From Paenibacillus plantarum (GTDB lineage: Bacteria; Bacillota; Bacilli; Paenibacillales; NBRC-103111), in contig NZ_WHNY01000079.1 of assembly GCF_013141695.1 (NCBI RefSeq), positions 1 through 44,764 on the forward strand: a stretch of DNA of 44,764 nt. The letters are read 5' to 3'. The translations under genes were made by a program, and so were the position numbers. The notes beneath the pieces are model-generated. The model worked only from the letters and a program-made list of their open reading frames with translations. It made no database searches and had not been told where the DNA came from. This document shows positions 18,178 through 26,263 of this stretch, piece after piece (within the stretch, counting starts at the first letter, position 1; each line of letters begins with the position of its first letter).

Positions 18178-18999
18178 CTATTGTTCTATGCTGAGGTTCG
18201 AACGTTTCTGTTGTTCTTCTCGATATTGCCGGGGGGATAGTCCAAAATGCATGCGAAATTGCCGGTGGAAGTAAGTATAGCTATTAAAACCGCTTGACTT
18301 AGCGACATAATCAAGCGACATTGCGCTGAAGCGAATACGTTCGCACGCAACAGCAAGGCGGACTTCAATGGCATAACTCATAATGGATTGACCAAAATTG
18401 ATTTTGAACAAATTTACAGCTCTAGAGACGCTAATTCCCGCATGCTTGGCGATTCGCTCCAAGGTGAGAGCCTCTGTCGCATGCTGATCGATGAATTTTT
18501 TTATTTGATAGGCGATGTAGGACGGACTTAATGTTTTTCCAATGCAAGCGGTTTCATGCAAGCGCTGTAAAGTCAAGCAAAAGACACGCATTAAATAATC
18601 GGTCAATTCATCGATGGTGCCATTCCTCCGTAACGTTTCCTTCGCCAACTGTTTCCACAGTTTCAGCAGATCATCGTCAAGCGGTATGGTTGACTTTTGA
18701 GGAGGGGTGAAATTGTCCCACCATTGGTCAATCCATGTTCCATTGCAAATCACATAGTAATCGATGCTGTTGTTTTTCAGAATAAGCTCGTACTTATCAC
18801 CAGGACGAAACATAAGCAGATCTCCAGGCTCAATTACAACATATTCGTTATCAATCAGCGCCTCACAGTAACCGCTAGTTTGCAACCTAATGATGTATGT
18901 ATTTAGAAACTCACAAGGATTCCTATGGCGCTTCTTATGGTGTGCCATGGCTACATCAATCGATTCAGTTCGCAATTTTTCCTCGCGCCCATGCATCAT
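18178..18999 (-). CDS. AraC-family transcriptional regulator with cupin sensor domain
   Basis: The ATG at 18999 (MMHGREEK) has AAAGGAGA upstream on the coding strand, giving 273 residues. The frame stays open to 19119 but would run through the upstream hairpin. Residues about 15-110 form an AraC N-terminal cupin (VIEPGDLLMFRPGDKYELIL). The C-terminal two helix-turn-helix units include LERIAKHAGISVSRAVNLF and LDYVAKSSGFNSYTYFHRQF, ending FGLSPRQYREEQQ. It lies downstream of, and in the same direction as, the sugar isomerase/dehydrogenase pair, separated from it by a hairpin. It likely regulates that pair or nearby carbohydrate genes in response to a sugar. Confidence 0.85.
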   Translation of the reverse strand: MMHGREEKLRTESIDVAMAHHKKRHRNPCEFLNTYIIRLQTSGYCEALIDNEYVVIEPGDLLMFRPGDKYELILKNNSIDYYVICNGTWIDQWWDNFTPPQKSTIPLDDDLLKLWKQLAKETLRRNGTIDELTDYLMRVFCLTLQRLHETACIGKTLSPSYIAYQIKKFIDQHATEALTLERIAKHAGISVSRAVNLFKINFGQSIMSYAIEVRLAVACERIRFSAMSLDYVAKSSGFNSYTYFHRQFRMHFGLSPRQYREEQQKRSNLSIEQ

Positions 19000-19104
19000 C
19001 AGCTTTCTCCTTTGTCTGCGCAAATCGTTCATGCTTTGTGTATATTTCATAATTATACAAACTTTCCTGACAATTGTACGCACAAATTTCTTTAAACAAC
19101 TGTG

Positions 19105-19128
19105 GCCGCCCTTGAACAACAGGGCGGC
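19105..19128 (-). terminator. Hairpin downstream of the Gfo/Idh gene
   Basis: GCCGCCCT (19105-19112) pairs with AGGGCGGC (19121-19128) around eight bases. On the minus strand a weakly T-rich stretch follows. It separates the two-gene metabolic operon from the AraC gene. Confidence 0.55.
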
Positions 19129-19156
19129 TAGTGCTTGCGCTTAGCGCTTCATGAGG

Positions 19157-20239
19157 CTATTCGAAATAAATGGCTTTGCCAGTCTGCGAAGACGCATAGA
19201 TGGCTTCTAAGATTTGCGTGACAACCAACGCTTGCTCCGGTTTTACCAACGGTTCGGTATCATGAAGGATGCATTCGAGCCACAACCGCGCTTCCAAGTC
19301 GCTTGAACTCTCTTCTTTGCCTTCAAAAAAAGCGACGCCTCCCGCGCTCAAATCGATGGTGGTCGTAGTCATTCTGCCCAGCTTTTCGCTGTTAATGCGG
19401 AGTCCGTCACGCATGTCCGCACCGCCTTCCGTACCGCAAAGCGTCGTTTTGGCCTCTAACGTGTCAAGTGAGTTAAGCGCCCAGCTGGATTCGAGGATAA
19501 CGGTCGCACCGTTCTGCATCGTGATGAAGCCGAAAGCGGAATCCTCCACCGTAAACTTTTCCGGATCCCACGGTCCCCAGACATTTGCCGCGTTTTCTTT
19601 ACGGCTAAGCTTGTGGTAGGCCTTGCCCAAAACACATTTCGGTGCATAATTGTTCATCATCCGAAGCGTTAAATCCAACGCATGGCTGCCGATATCAATG
19701 AGAGGGCCACCCCCCTGTTTCTCTTGATCCAGAAAGACACCCCAGGTTGGAACAGCGCGTCTGCGAATCGCATGAGCCTTGGCAAAATAGATCTCGCCGA
19801 GCTCGCCGTTATCGCAAATTTGCTGCAAATACCGGCTGTCTGGCCGAAAATTATTCTGATAGCCAATCGAGAGCTTTTTGCCGGTGCGCTTGGCAGCATC
19901 CACCATGGCTTGTGCTTCGGCAGCTGTTTTTGCCATCGGCTTCTCACACATGACATGCTTGCCTGACTCAAGGGCCGCAATCGAGATTTCCGCATGCGAG
20001 TCGTTCGGCGTACATACATAGACCACATCGATGTCGACATTTGCAAGGGCTTCTCTATAATCGTAAAAAGCCTTTGCATCAGTTGAACCGTATGCTGCCG
20101 CTGCTTTTTCTGCTTTTTCAACAATAATATCGCAGAAGGCGACCAGTTCCAGTTCCTTCAGCTTGGAAAGTGAAGGGAAGTATTTCTCGAACGCAATTCC
20201 CCCACAACCAATAATTGCCCCTTTAAGTTTTTTCGCCAT
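19157..20239 (-). CDS. Gfo/Idh/MocA-family NAD(P)-dependent sugar oxidoreductase
   Basis: 360 residues from the ATG at 20239; GGAGGTCACTTAAG precedes it, and the first ten codons of the longer frame lie inside the upstream gene. It has an N-terminal Rossmann fold with GAIIGCGGIAFEKYF, the family's EKP motif (HVMCEKPMAKTAAE, about residues 93-106) with the catalytic-site lysine, and a C-terminal beta-sheet domain with GGGPLIDIGSHALDL. Members oxidise or isomerise cyclic polyols and sugars. The start lies one base after the upstream stop, implying translational coupling with the isomerase. Confidence 0.9.
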   Translation of the reverse strand: MAKKLKGAIIGCGGIAFEKYFPSLSKLKELELVAFCDIIVEKAEKAAAAYGSTDAKAFYDYREALANVDIDVVYVCTPNDSHAEISIAALESGKHVMCEKPMAKTAAEAQAMVDAAKRTGKKLSIGYQNNFRPDSRYLQQICDNGELGEIYFAKAHAIRRRAVPTWGVFLDQEKQGGGPLIDIGSHALDLTLRMMNNYAPKCVLGKAYHKLSRKENAANVWGPWDPEKFTVEDSAFGFITMQNGATVILESSWALNSLDTLEAKTTLCGTEGGADMRDGLRINSEKLGRMTTTTIDLSAGGVAFFEGKEESSSDLEARLWLECILHDTEPLVKPEQALVVTQILEAIYASSQTGKAIYFE

Positions 20240-20240
20240 C

Positions 20241-21011
20241 TTAAGTGACCTCCATAAACTTATCATTTTGGCTTAGCCAATTCCTACTGATCTGTACACT
20301 TTCTAACGCAGGCAAGTCACAATCGTCTTGTTCGACGATGAGCCATTCGGTTCCCGCCTTTGCTGCCGCCATCATGATGGCGGGTAAATTCATTTCGCCG
20401 TGCCCCAGTTCTAACGTTTGATAAGTGCCATCGGCGAACTTGCGAATGTCCTTCAAATGAATTAATGGTACACGTCCGGCATATTTTTCGAGGTAAGCAA
20501 TAGGGTCGCAGCCAGCTTTATGTACCCAACAAACGTCGAGCTCACTCTTTATATACGTTGGGGATGTACTTCCAAAAAAGGCATCAAACCAAATCTGATC
20601 CCCATAAGCTTCGGTGAATTCAACATAGTGATTATGAAAGCCAAATTCGATGCCATGTCTTCTAAACTGCTCGCTGCACTTGTTAAAAAAAGCAACAGTA
20701 TCGGGAAGTGCCTGTCGTTGTTCTTGATTGATTCCTGGACAGACGACATAACGGCTCCCTATAGCGACATTCATAGCAATCTCTTCTTCTAGATGGTTTC
20801 GCAGCCGCTCCATGTTTACATGACTGCCAATGGCTTGTAGTGACAGATTGTTCAGCAGCTTCTTTAACTGTTCAGGGCTAAAATCGTAATACCCTGCAAA
20901 CTCCACGCCCTCATAACCCATCTCGGCCACTTTGTGCAAAGTCGTTGTGGCGTCTTGGTTCATTTCATCTCGAAGTGTGTACAATTGCAGACCTATTCCC
21001 ATTTTCTTCAT
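20241..21011 (-). CDS. Sugar phosphate isomerase/epimerase-family TIM-barrel protein
   Basis: 256 residues of the xylose-isomerase-like AP-endonuclease 2 superfamily: GIGLQLYTLRDEM at the start, GYEGVEFAGYYDF, then metal-site regions GFHNHYVEF, SELDVCWVHKAG, PLIHLKDI, and final WLIVEQDDC. These residues form a divalent-metal site that acts on inositols or keto sugars. It is first in a two-gene operon with the Gfo/Idh gene, a pairing common in inositol-like or rare-sugar catabolism. AGAGGTG precedes the ATG. Confidence 0.88.
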   Translation of the reverse strand: MKKMGIGLQLYTLRDEMNQDATTTLHKVAEMGYEGVEFAGYYDFSPEQLKKLLNNLSLQAIGSHVNMERLRNHLEEEIAMNVAIGSRYVVCPGINQEQRQALPDTVAFFNKCSEQFRRHGIEFGFHNHYVEFTEAYGDQIWFDAFFGSTSPTYIKSELDVCWVHKAGCDPIAYLEKYAGRVPLIHLKDIRKFADGTYQTLELGHGEMNLPAIMMAAAKAGTEWLIVEQDDCDLPALESVQISRNWLSQNDKFMEVT

Positions 21012-21055
21012 GAAAAGACACCTCTCATTTCATACAAATCGTTCATTCCTGATCT

Positions 21056-21084
21056 ATTATATGACGAAAGTTTTCGCCGTTAAA
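21056..21084 (-). promoter_or_regulatory. Candidate promoter and operator of the isomerase operon
   Basis: On the minus strand, TATAAT (21061-21056) and a weak TTTAAC (21084-21079) are 17 bp apart. The spacer contains the perfect inverted repeat CGAAA-GT-TTTCG (21065-21076), a plausible regulator site. Confidence 0.45.
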
Positions 21085-21350
21085 TGAATGATGTCATAGA
21101 AACATGAACAATATGATTAAGTTTTCAACGTGTAATTTATGAATAATCCTGTTTTAACTAATAACCTCCTCATGATTTGTTCGTAAATCGTTAATGTAAA
21201 ATAATGGTATATATATTCATGGAATTGTACAAAAGAAACATGGAAAAGGGAAAGTAATTGCTAAATTTAGAGGTAATTTTAGAAGGGAATCCAAATGCCG
21301 CAGGATAAGCAAAATGTGTAAGTGGACAATTTCAAACAAGGAGTGTAGGG

Positions 21351-21497
21351 ATGAACGGAATAGAAGCACGGATTCATTCGTTAAAACAGTATGTGCCAGA
21401 GTTAACGGCACCAATCGATTTGGAAGCTTTTTGGGAAGATAACGAGAAGTACAATTATTACAAGCTTCGTAAAAGCTCATCGGAATTAATGGCGTAG
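21351..21497 (+). pseudogene. N-terminal stub of an acetyl-xylan esterase/cephalosporin deacetylase-like protein
   Basis: AAGGAG seven bases before the ATG leads into 48 codons. The start, ending YVPELTAPIDLEAFWED, matches the AXE1 family N-terminus (Y.P.LT.P.D.e.FW). The frame then diverges and stops, while full proteins are about 320 residues. The catalytic serine, Asp and His are all missing. A long hairpin repeat begins within about 100 bases of the break. Confidence 0.6.
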
Positions 21498-21588
21498 CTC
21501 ACTAAGCTAACGCGAACGATACTAAAATAGGGATCTCCGGCTGCCAGCAGTCTGTCGATCCATCGGGGATTCGAAAGAGCTCATTACG

Positions 21589-21660
21589 ATAACGCAGAAC
21601 GATAGTTCAACATTCAAAGGGATGCCGCGTGGCAACCCTTTGAATGTTGAATGGGCAGTT
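21589..21660. repeat. Intergenic repeat with a long near-perfect hairpin
   Basis: The hairpin (21606-21651) pairs 16 bases, TTCAACATTCAAAGGG, with their complement, followed after one A/A mismatch by TGCC/GGCA around a GCGT loop. The leading flank ACGCAGAACGATAGTT has a close copy at 23977-23992 before another hairpin, and GGGCAG follows. This marks a dispersed repeat family. Confidence 0.7.
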
Positions 21661-21717
21661 AAGCAACAAAATAAGGAAGTAATAGTTGCGTAGAGAAATA
21701 AGAGGAACGCATAATTA

Positions 21718-21865
21718 TGACAGCAAAATTACTTGAGCTACTTGTATGTCTTATGTTGGGTTTACGGGAATATTGATGAGTGGGAATGGCATTCATATTC
21801 AAGAAAGTGGAGTTCAAATTATACTTGGATGCATTCTTTGGATCTTAATTTTTTGCTTATTATAA
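21718..21865 (+). pseudogene. Possible frameshifted small membrane protein
   Basis: From the ATG at 21718, a short frame gives MTAKLLELLVCLMLGLREY and stops. An overlapping frame (ATG 21746 to TAA 21863-21865) continues naturally as GILMSGNGIHIQESGVQIIL followed by a hydrophobic helix. Joined by one shift, these would make a small protein with two membrane helices. The alternative is a 39-residue intact micro-protein from 21746. Confidence 0.35.
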
Positions 21866-21977
21866 AAGGAAATATTCACAAGTATTTCAAAGATTTTACT
21901 TTGATGGATGGTCTTCAACCAAGGCAGGCTATTTCTAGAAAGATTTAACTAACATGAGGTAACGATAAGTGGAACAG

Positions 21978-22001
21978 CGGATGCCAATGCATCCGTTTTT
22001 T
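21978..22001 (+). terminator. Rho-independent terminator
   Basis: CGGATGC (21978-21984), loop CAAT, GCATCCG (21989-21995), then six T residues. Confidence 0.8.
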
Positions 22002-22127
22002 GTTCGCTGAGCTAACGGGCAGTAGAGAGTTGTTATTTGAAAGGTAAACGTGTGTATGAATTAAAATGGAAATTTTCACTATTTGTTACATCTAAATTAC
22101 TAAGACTTAAAAAAGGAGTGAAGAGTT

Positions 22128-22838
22128 CTGAAGAAGTTTATTCTTGGTTTAATCTTTGGTATAGGTTTAACCGCAACAATTGGTGTTTATGCTTCCGATT
22201 CAATTCAGGCATATTTATTTCCTGTTAAATTTGTATTTAATGGAGTTAACAAAGAGATAGACAATAGCGAATACACAGCGTTGAACCACCAAGGTCATGC
22301 TTATGTACCTGTTCGATTTATAGCAGAAAATATGGATGCAACAGTGAGATATCAAGAACAGTCAAAAACAATCTTTATTGATCAAAATCATGACATTGGA
22401 ATTCCTAGTATTCAAGGATACATTACTAAAGTAGAGAACAATAGAATTCTTGTTGTAAGTTCCAAACCCAAAAATTATAGTTCTACTGGTGGAGTTAAAG
22501 AATTTTACGATGCAGTATGGGTTTCAAATGTACCTAATGAAGTTAAAGTTGGTCAACAGGTGCAAGTTTGGTTTCAAGGTGGGGTTCTTACTTCATATCC
22601 TGGTCAGGCTAGGAGTGCTAAGATATCCTTCATAACAAGTGAAAAACCTATAAATGCCACATTATTGGAAGAGCAGGTTGTCGAACAGGCAATAAATACG
22701 CAGGCTTACGCTGATATTACGATATTTGTAATCAAAGAAGTTAAGTATGATGAAAGTGCGGATAAATGGCAAATTCGATTCAAAAATGGAAAGTTAAATA
22801 CTGAAGAACAGGAACAAATAATTGAAATTCCTGATTAG
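22128..22838 (+). CDS. Secreted stalk-domain (copper amine oxidase N-terminal-like) protein with a CTG start
   Basis: 236 residues if read from CTG at 22128. An in-frame TGA ends at 22121, AAAAGGAG lies about nine bases before the CTG, and the encoded start (CTG)KKFILGLIFGIGLTATIG is a good signal peptide. No ATG, GTG or TTG fits. After the signal comes a stalk-like segment, FNGVNKEIDNSEYTALN and YVPVRFIAENMDATVRY (about residues 35-85), the repeat unit that carries many Paenibacillus surface proteins. The C-terminal 140 residues are unassigned. It probably sits outside the membrane; its role is unknown. Confidence 0.75.
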   Translation: MKKFILGLIFGIGLTATIGVYASDSIQAYLFPVKFVFNGVNKEIDNSEYTALNHQGHAYVPVRFIAENMDATVRYQEQSKTIFIDQNHDIGIPSIQGYITKVENNRILVVSSKPKNYSSTGGVKEFYDAVWVSNVPNEVKVGQQVQVWFQGGVLTSYPGQARSAKISFITSEKPINATLLEEQVVEQAINTQAYADITIFVIKEVKYDESADKWQIRFKNGKLNTEEQEQIIEIPD

Positions 22839-22931
22839 AAAGCAACTCCTTTTTTCATTCAAGAAACGAAAGTTTAGTCAAAATGGTCTAATTGAAAAAA
22901 GTTATTGAATATACAAGTCTGATTGATTAGT

Positions 22932-23126
22932 TTAATTAAACCCCGGGAGTAAATCTCCACGTGACAACTGCTCTCTTTTTGCATCAAATTTACTGTATTC
23001 ATAAAATGTAACGAGTAATAAAACGAAGGATAATAAAATTAAGACTATTTTTAATTTAATCTTGTATAACTTACTCCTTTTATCCATCTCAGAACGCATA
23101 TTAACAAGTTTTTCAATTATGTTCAA
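22932..23126 (-). CDS. Possible small single-pass membrane protein
   Basis: Up to 64 residues from TTG at 23126, or a shorter form from an internal ATG (MRSEMDKRSK or MDKRSK). One strong hydrophobic helix (IVLILLSFVLLLVTFYEY) is flanked by basic residues. No clear ribosome binding site and no known family, so it may be spurious. Confidence 0.3.
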   Translation of the reverse strand: MNIIEKLVNMRSEMDKRSKLYKIKLKIVLILLSFVLLLVTFYEYSKFDAKREQLSRGDLLPGFN

Positions 23127-23177
23127 GAATCAAATAAAGCCAATCCAAGTTCTCAACTAACGGATAACGTTACTTGA

Positions 23178-23201
23178 AACGGCTGCCACGAAGTAGCCGT
23201 T
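23178..23201. repeat. Intergenic hairpin repeat
   Basis: AACGGCT (23178-23184) and AGCCGTT (23195-23201) enclose a 10-base loop. It is preceded by a CTAACGGATAACG flank like that of the other dispersed hairpins in the window. Confidence 0.5.
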
Positions 23202-23322
23202 ATTACCTTAACGGGAAGAACTTTTGAGCAACTATTACTTATTAGGAAAATGTAGGAAGGATAAAGTCTATAGTTCTAGAACTATTGTTGCATAAGGAAA
23301 TAAGTCTTTAAGGAGAGTTGAA

Positions 23323-23949
23323 ATGACAGTAGTTGGTATACTAGGCACAATGTACGGGATAGAGGGATATAATTGTACCTTAGATCATTATGCTAATCTA
23401 ATCACAGAGTTTCAGCCAGATGTCATTTGTGGTGAAGTGCATCCGAGCACATGGAATACTTATTTATCTGACAGATTCAAACGACTGTTTTGGGGCGAAG
23501 CAGAAAGTATATATTATGATTGGATATTCACTTACTGTGAAGAAAATAAAGTAGTATTTTCACCAGTCGATTGGTTCGAGTTAGATGTATGGAATGATTT
23601 CGATCCATTTATTAAATTCGAGGGAGAACATAGAGTCGAACTTCAGGCTGAATTAGAGCAATGGTTTGATAAACAAAAAATAGTATGGAATGTTACACCA
23701 ATACCATTTAATTCGAAACAGTATGACGAAATTACAAGACAAAAGTATCAATGGTTGTACGAGCTGAACCCAATTTCGCAAAACTTCAGATGGATTTGTA
23801 GAAATCAAATTATGGTACAAAGAATCAAAAATACAATAAATAAACATCAAGGTAAACGAATTTTATGTATTGCAGGAGCAGATCACAATTATTGCTTTCA
23901 TGATGGATTAAAAGAAATGGATATGGAAGTTAGATACCCATTAAAATAA
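23323..23949 (+). CDS. Hypothetical protein resembling the TraB/ChaN/TIKI fold
   Basis: 208 residues with AAGGAGAG before the ATG. It starts VGILGTMYGIEGYNCTLDHY, then has PDVICGEVHPSTW with a buried-looking glutamate, and ends with RILCIAGADHNYCFHDGL. An N-terminal strand-Gly stretch, a GExHP motif and a late GADH.Y are the kind of spaced acidic/histidine signature seen in TraB/TIKI/EreA-like proteins. I make that link by pattern only. No signal peptide or membrane span; a cytosolic role is inferred. Neighbours give no pathway. Confidence 0.55.
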   Translation: MTVVGILGTMYGIEGYNCTLDHYANLITEFQPDVICGEVHPSTWNTYLSDRFKRLFWGEAESIYYDWIFTYCEENKVVFSPVDWFELDVWNDFDPFIKFEGEHRVELQAELEQWFDKQKIVWNVTPIPFNSKQYDEITRQKYQWLYELNPISQNFRWICRNQIMVQRIKNTINKHQGKRILCIAGADHNYCFHDGLKEMDMEVRYPLK

Positions 23950-23970
23950 TGCTCCAAGATACTATCATTC

Positions 23971-24022
23971 CGCTAAACGCAGAACGCTAGTTGAACAAAC
24001 AGCCGGTCTAATAAGACCGGCT
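23971..24022. repeat. Intergenic repeat with hairpin
   Basis: AGCCGGTCT (24001-24009), loop AATA, AGACCGGCT (24014-24022) after the flank ACGCAGAACGCTAGTT. The flank matches that of the 21589 element, while the stem sequence is different. It lies between two convergent genes and may end both transcripts. Confidence 0.65.
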
Positions 24023-24052
24023 ACAGATTTGCGATAAAGAAGAAGGTGACCC

Positions 24053-24598
24053 TTAGTTTGCACAAGCCACTGCAAGCCCTTCTAGCACTGATCGTAAACC
24101 CTGCTCTGTGCTAGAATCAGTGATATTGCCATCTTTATTAAGTTTTAAGTTAATATGGGAAATCATCATCGTTCCCCCCTCAACAATTTTAGCATTGATC
24201 ATGTTCAGCGTAAGCAGAATGGAAGCATGCGCCTTGTCACCTCCCAAAGGTGTGGGAGACGCGCTGATTACTGATGTCGGTTTATTCATAAACTCACCTG
24301 AAGATACTAGCCAGTCTAGGGCGTTTTTCAACACCCCAGGTACTCCATTCCCATACTCCGGTGTACATATTAGAACGGCATCCGATTCGTTAAGTTGTGT
24401 ACGCAGTTCTGTGACCGATTCAGGTCCATCGTCGACGTCAATATCGGGGTTAAAATGAGGTAGATCGCCCAACCCGCCGTACACAGTAAAATCCATATTA
24501 TCTGGGGCTAAAGCTATGATGGCGTGCATAAGGGCTGTATTAGAAGATTTTTGGCGAAGACTTCCCGAAATAGCTACAATTTTTATTCTGTTTTCCAT
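24053..24598 (-). CDS. NADPH-dependent FMN reductase (flavodoxin-like fold)
   Basis: 181 residues. The FMN-phosphate loop is AISGSLRQKSSNTAL near the N-terminus, and the flavin-contact motif is TPEYGNGVPGVLKNALDWL (about residues 79-97), diagnostic of the SsuE/ArsH/azoreductase-like NADPH:FMN reductases. It transfers hydride to FMN or to quinones and azo compounds in the cytoplasm. A monocistronic gene, its specific partner is not evident. Confidence 0.9.
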   Translation of the reverse strand: MENRIKIVAISGSLRQKSSNTALMHAIIALAPDNMDFTVYGGLGDLPHFNPDIDVDDGPESVTELRTQLNESDAVLICTPEYGNGVPGVLKNALDWLVSSGEFMNKPTSVISASPTPLGGDKAHASILLTLNMINAKIVEGGTMMISHINLKLNKDGNITDSSTEQGLRSVLEGLAVACAN

Positions 24599-24713
24599 CC
24601 CAAATCATCCCGTTTCCTTAGTTATTTCACATATTTTACATTGTACAATCATAAAATTCAATGAAGCACGAAAGCAGTTTTATCTTATAAAATTTCATCG
24701 AGACAATTGAAAA

Positions 24714-24750
24714 CGCCAAGTTCTTCTCATAACAGAAGGAGAGCTTGGCG
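24714..24750 (-). terminator. Terminator after the VOC remnant
   Basis: CGCCAAG (24714-24720) pairs with CTTGGCG (24744-24750), with an inner TTCTTC/GAAGGA stem; read on the minus strand it is followed by TTTTC. It lies six bases beyond the stop of the VOC pseudogene. Confidence 0.55.
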
Positions 24751-24755
24751 CTTCT

Positions 24756-24957
24756 TTAATTTTGAGCTACGTCTTGCCATATATTAAACTTGTTTCCGTC
24801 TAAATCCTTGAATTTGAACTGCAACCCACAACTATTATGGTCAACCAGCGGTTCAACTTCTGACCCGTCTTCACGAAGTCTCTTGTGAAGTTCGAATCAC
24901 TACCCAGTTGATACGGGCGGAAATAATGCTCAAAATCGCCAACTGCAATAATGCATA
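24756..24957 (-). pseudogene. Frameshifted VOC-superfamily (glyoxalase/bleomycin-resistance-like) fragment
   Basis: On the minus strand the end of the gene reads LVDHNSCGLQFKFKDLDGNK then FNIWQDVAQN and a stop. The preceding part is in another frame: IIAVGDFEHYFRPYQLGSDS. Together they match the last strands of a VOC protein (F.F.D.DGN.F.IW). An in-frame TGA (24897-24899) sits just upstream in the final frame, so one single-base shift splits the gene. The 5' half is also missing. Confidence 0.6.
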
Positions 24958-24958
24958 A

Positions 24959-25162
24959 CTAAATCTGAGGAATATGTTCTCGGAGTATCTTGAATCTTAA
25001 TCTATAGGTTTGCCCTTCAACGAAACTTGGTAAATTATCGTTACCTTGTTTGACCCAAATATATGTTTGTCCCTCTGACTCAAAGTATCCATTAAAGTAT
25101 TTACCAGTATCGATATCGAACCCGTGATGATCCCTGATGTAATTTACGCTTAATTCCTTCAT
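24959..25162 (-). CDS. Small hypothetical protein
   Basis: 67 residues from the ATG at 25162, chosen because AGGAGG lies eight bases before it; the longer frame to 25231 lacks a site. The sequence (MKELSVNYIRDHHGFDIDTG ... FEGQ-like SFVEGQTYRLRFKILREH) is soluble with alternating strands, like a small beta-barrel. Unrecognised. It stops a base or two before the VOC remnant. Confidence 0.55.
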   Translation of the reverse strand: MKELSVNYIRDHHGFDIDTGKYFNGYFESEGQTYIWVKQGNDNLPSFVEGQTYRLRFKILREHIPQI

Positions 25163-25270
25163 AGTATATTCCTCCTGCCGCGGACACACTCGATTAACTC
25201 TATTGTTCAAGCCCAAGTGACTTAAGTACAACGCAAAGGATTGTAATATGTCCGTATTGGTCTACAACGA

Positions 25271-25516
25271 TTAAGTCATCGGTGTAAGTAAAAGATAAGC
25301 ATGAATATTTTTAGCGGCAATATCTCGTGAATAGATGGTGTAGCTGTCAAATAATACGCATTCTCCACTCAGATTTATATTAATTTTCGCACTCTTTACG
25401 GCAGTGTACTCATTAATTTGATCGTTAGGAAGAGGGGGGGAATTTGATCCATTAATACTAATTCCCGCACCCATTCTTTTACCTTCAAAAGAAGGAATAG
25501 AATAAACTGGTACCCA
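25271..25516 (-). pseudogene. 3' fragment of a hypothetical gene cut by an IS3-type end
   Basis: The frame gives about 80 residues (PVYSIPSFEGKRMGAGISIN ... AAKNIHAYLLLTPMT) with no start of its own. Its upstream continuation is IS sequence from about 25517. The fragment looks coding (conserved-looking GAGISINGSNSPP) but I recognise no family. Confidence 0.45.
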
Positions 25517-25850
25517 TGTACTGGACACTTTGAAAAAAAGAATGTTAAGCTGCACTTAAGAGATGATTCCTGAACTGAACAGGAGTCATATTTTTTAATC
25601 CCCACTGTTATCGATAATGATTATAGTAACGAATGTAGCGGTTAATTTCCCGTTGAACCTCGGTAAAATTTGTACATTGTTGGTTCTTAATATGATCTTT
25701 CATATGTCCAAAGAAAGACTTTTGCGGGGCGTTGTCCCAGAGCAGTTGCCACGTCGTGACATCGACTGCCCAAGGCCCTTGCTCTTCAACAATTTCTGGT
25801 AGGTGGGGCTCGCTCGTATAATGGGCCCGTTGATCGGAGTGAACGCGGAG
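25517..25850 (-). mobile_element. IS3-family insertion sequence, 3' remnant of the transposase gene
   Basis: Minus-strand translation gives the end of an IS3-type integrase: HSDQRAHYTSE, DNAPQKSFFGHMKDH (the catalytic-core E is replaced by K in the DNAP.ESFFG motif), EINRYIRYYNHYR, then a stop, and QWGLKNMTPVQFRNHLLSAA. The terminal repeat TGTACTGGACACTTTG starts at about 25517. The element is cut at 25850, keeps only about 330 bp, and has an in-frame stop, so it is dead. Confidence 0.8.
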
Positions 25851-25857
25851 GTTATAA

Positions 25858-25980
25858 ATGAAGAGACAAATAAAAAGTAAAGTTATTGTCGTATTAATAT
25901 TAATTACTTGTTGTATCCCCTTTCTATTATTTTGGTGGTTTTATTTTATAATTAATTCTTCTATGATTCCGTATCAATGA
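25858..25980 (+). CDS. 40-residue hydrophobic membrane micro-protein
   Basis: GGAGG (25846-25850) sits eight bases before the ATG. The product begins MKRQIKSK and continues with a helix of over 20 hydrophobic residues (VIVVLILITCC...LLFWWFYFII), ending SSMIPYQ. The ribosome site coincides with the broken edge of the IS3 remnant. It has the look of a small single-pass membrane or toxin-like peptide, but no antitoxin RNA is seen. Confidence 0.45.
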   Translation: MKRQIKSKVIVVLILITCCIPFLLFWWFYFIINSSMIPYQ

Positions 25981-26196
25981 CGAATAGTCCAGTAATCAAA
26001 CGGTGAACGTTAGTATTATGTGAAATACTACCACGATAATGATTGCTAATAAACAAAAAAACTAAAAAAGTGGGAGTTTTTTATGAAGTTGCAAGAACTC
26101 TATGATGGTAAGAGAGGAGGGGCAATACGACTGTAGCTCATCGAAACGTCGGGCTACCCAATGTGGGTGACTAGGTCTATTTTTCTCCTTTATGAC

Positions 26197-26227
26197 TTGA
26201 CCTTAGGTCAGACCTAAGGTATATACT
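26197..26227 (+). promoter_or_regulatory. MerR-type promoter with a palindromic operator in a 19-bp spacer
   Basis: -35 TTGACC (26197-26202), 19-bp spacer, -10 TATACT (26222-26227). The spacer region carries a perfect inverted repeat, CCTTAGGTC-A-GACCTAAGG (26201-26219). Over-long spacers with a dyad between the two boxes are the hallmark of MerR-activated promoters. The regulator starts 37 bases downstream, so it should control its own operon. Confidence 0.88.
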
Positions 26228-26263
26228 TAGTTCATATTAAAGGAGATAGGGGGAGGAAAATAG

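Noticed and set aside
26083..26136. 17-codon ORF before the MerR promoter (MKLQELYDGKRGG...)
   Set aside because: Too short to judge; possibly the start of a lost gene, with no further supporting sequence.
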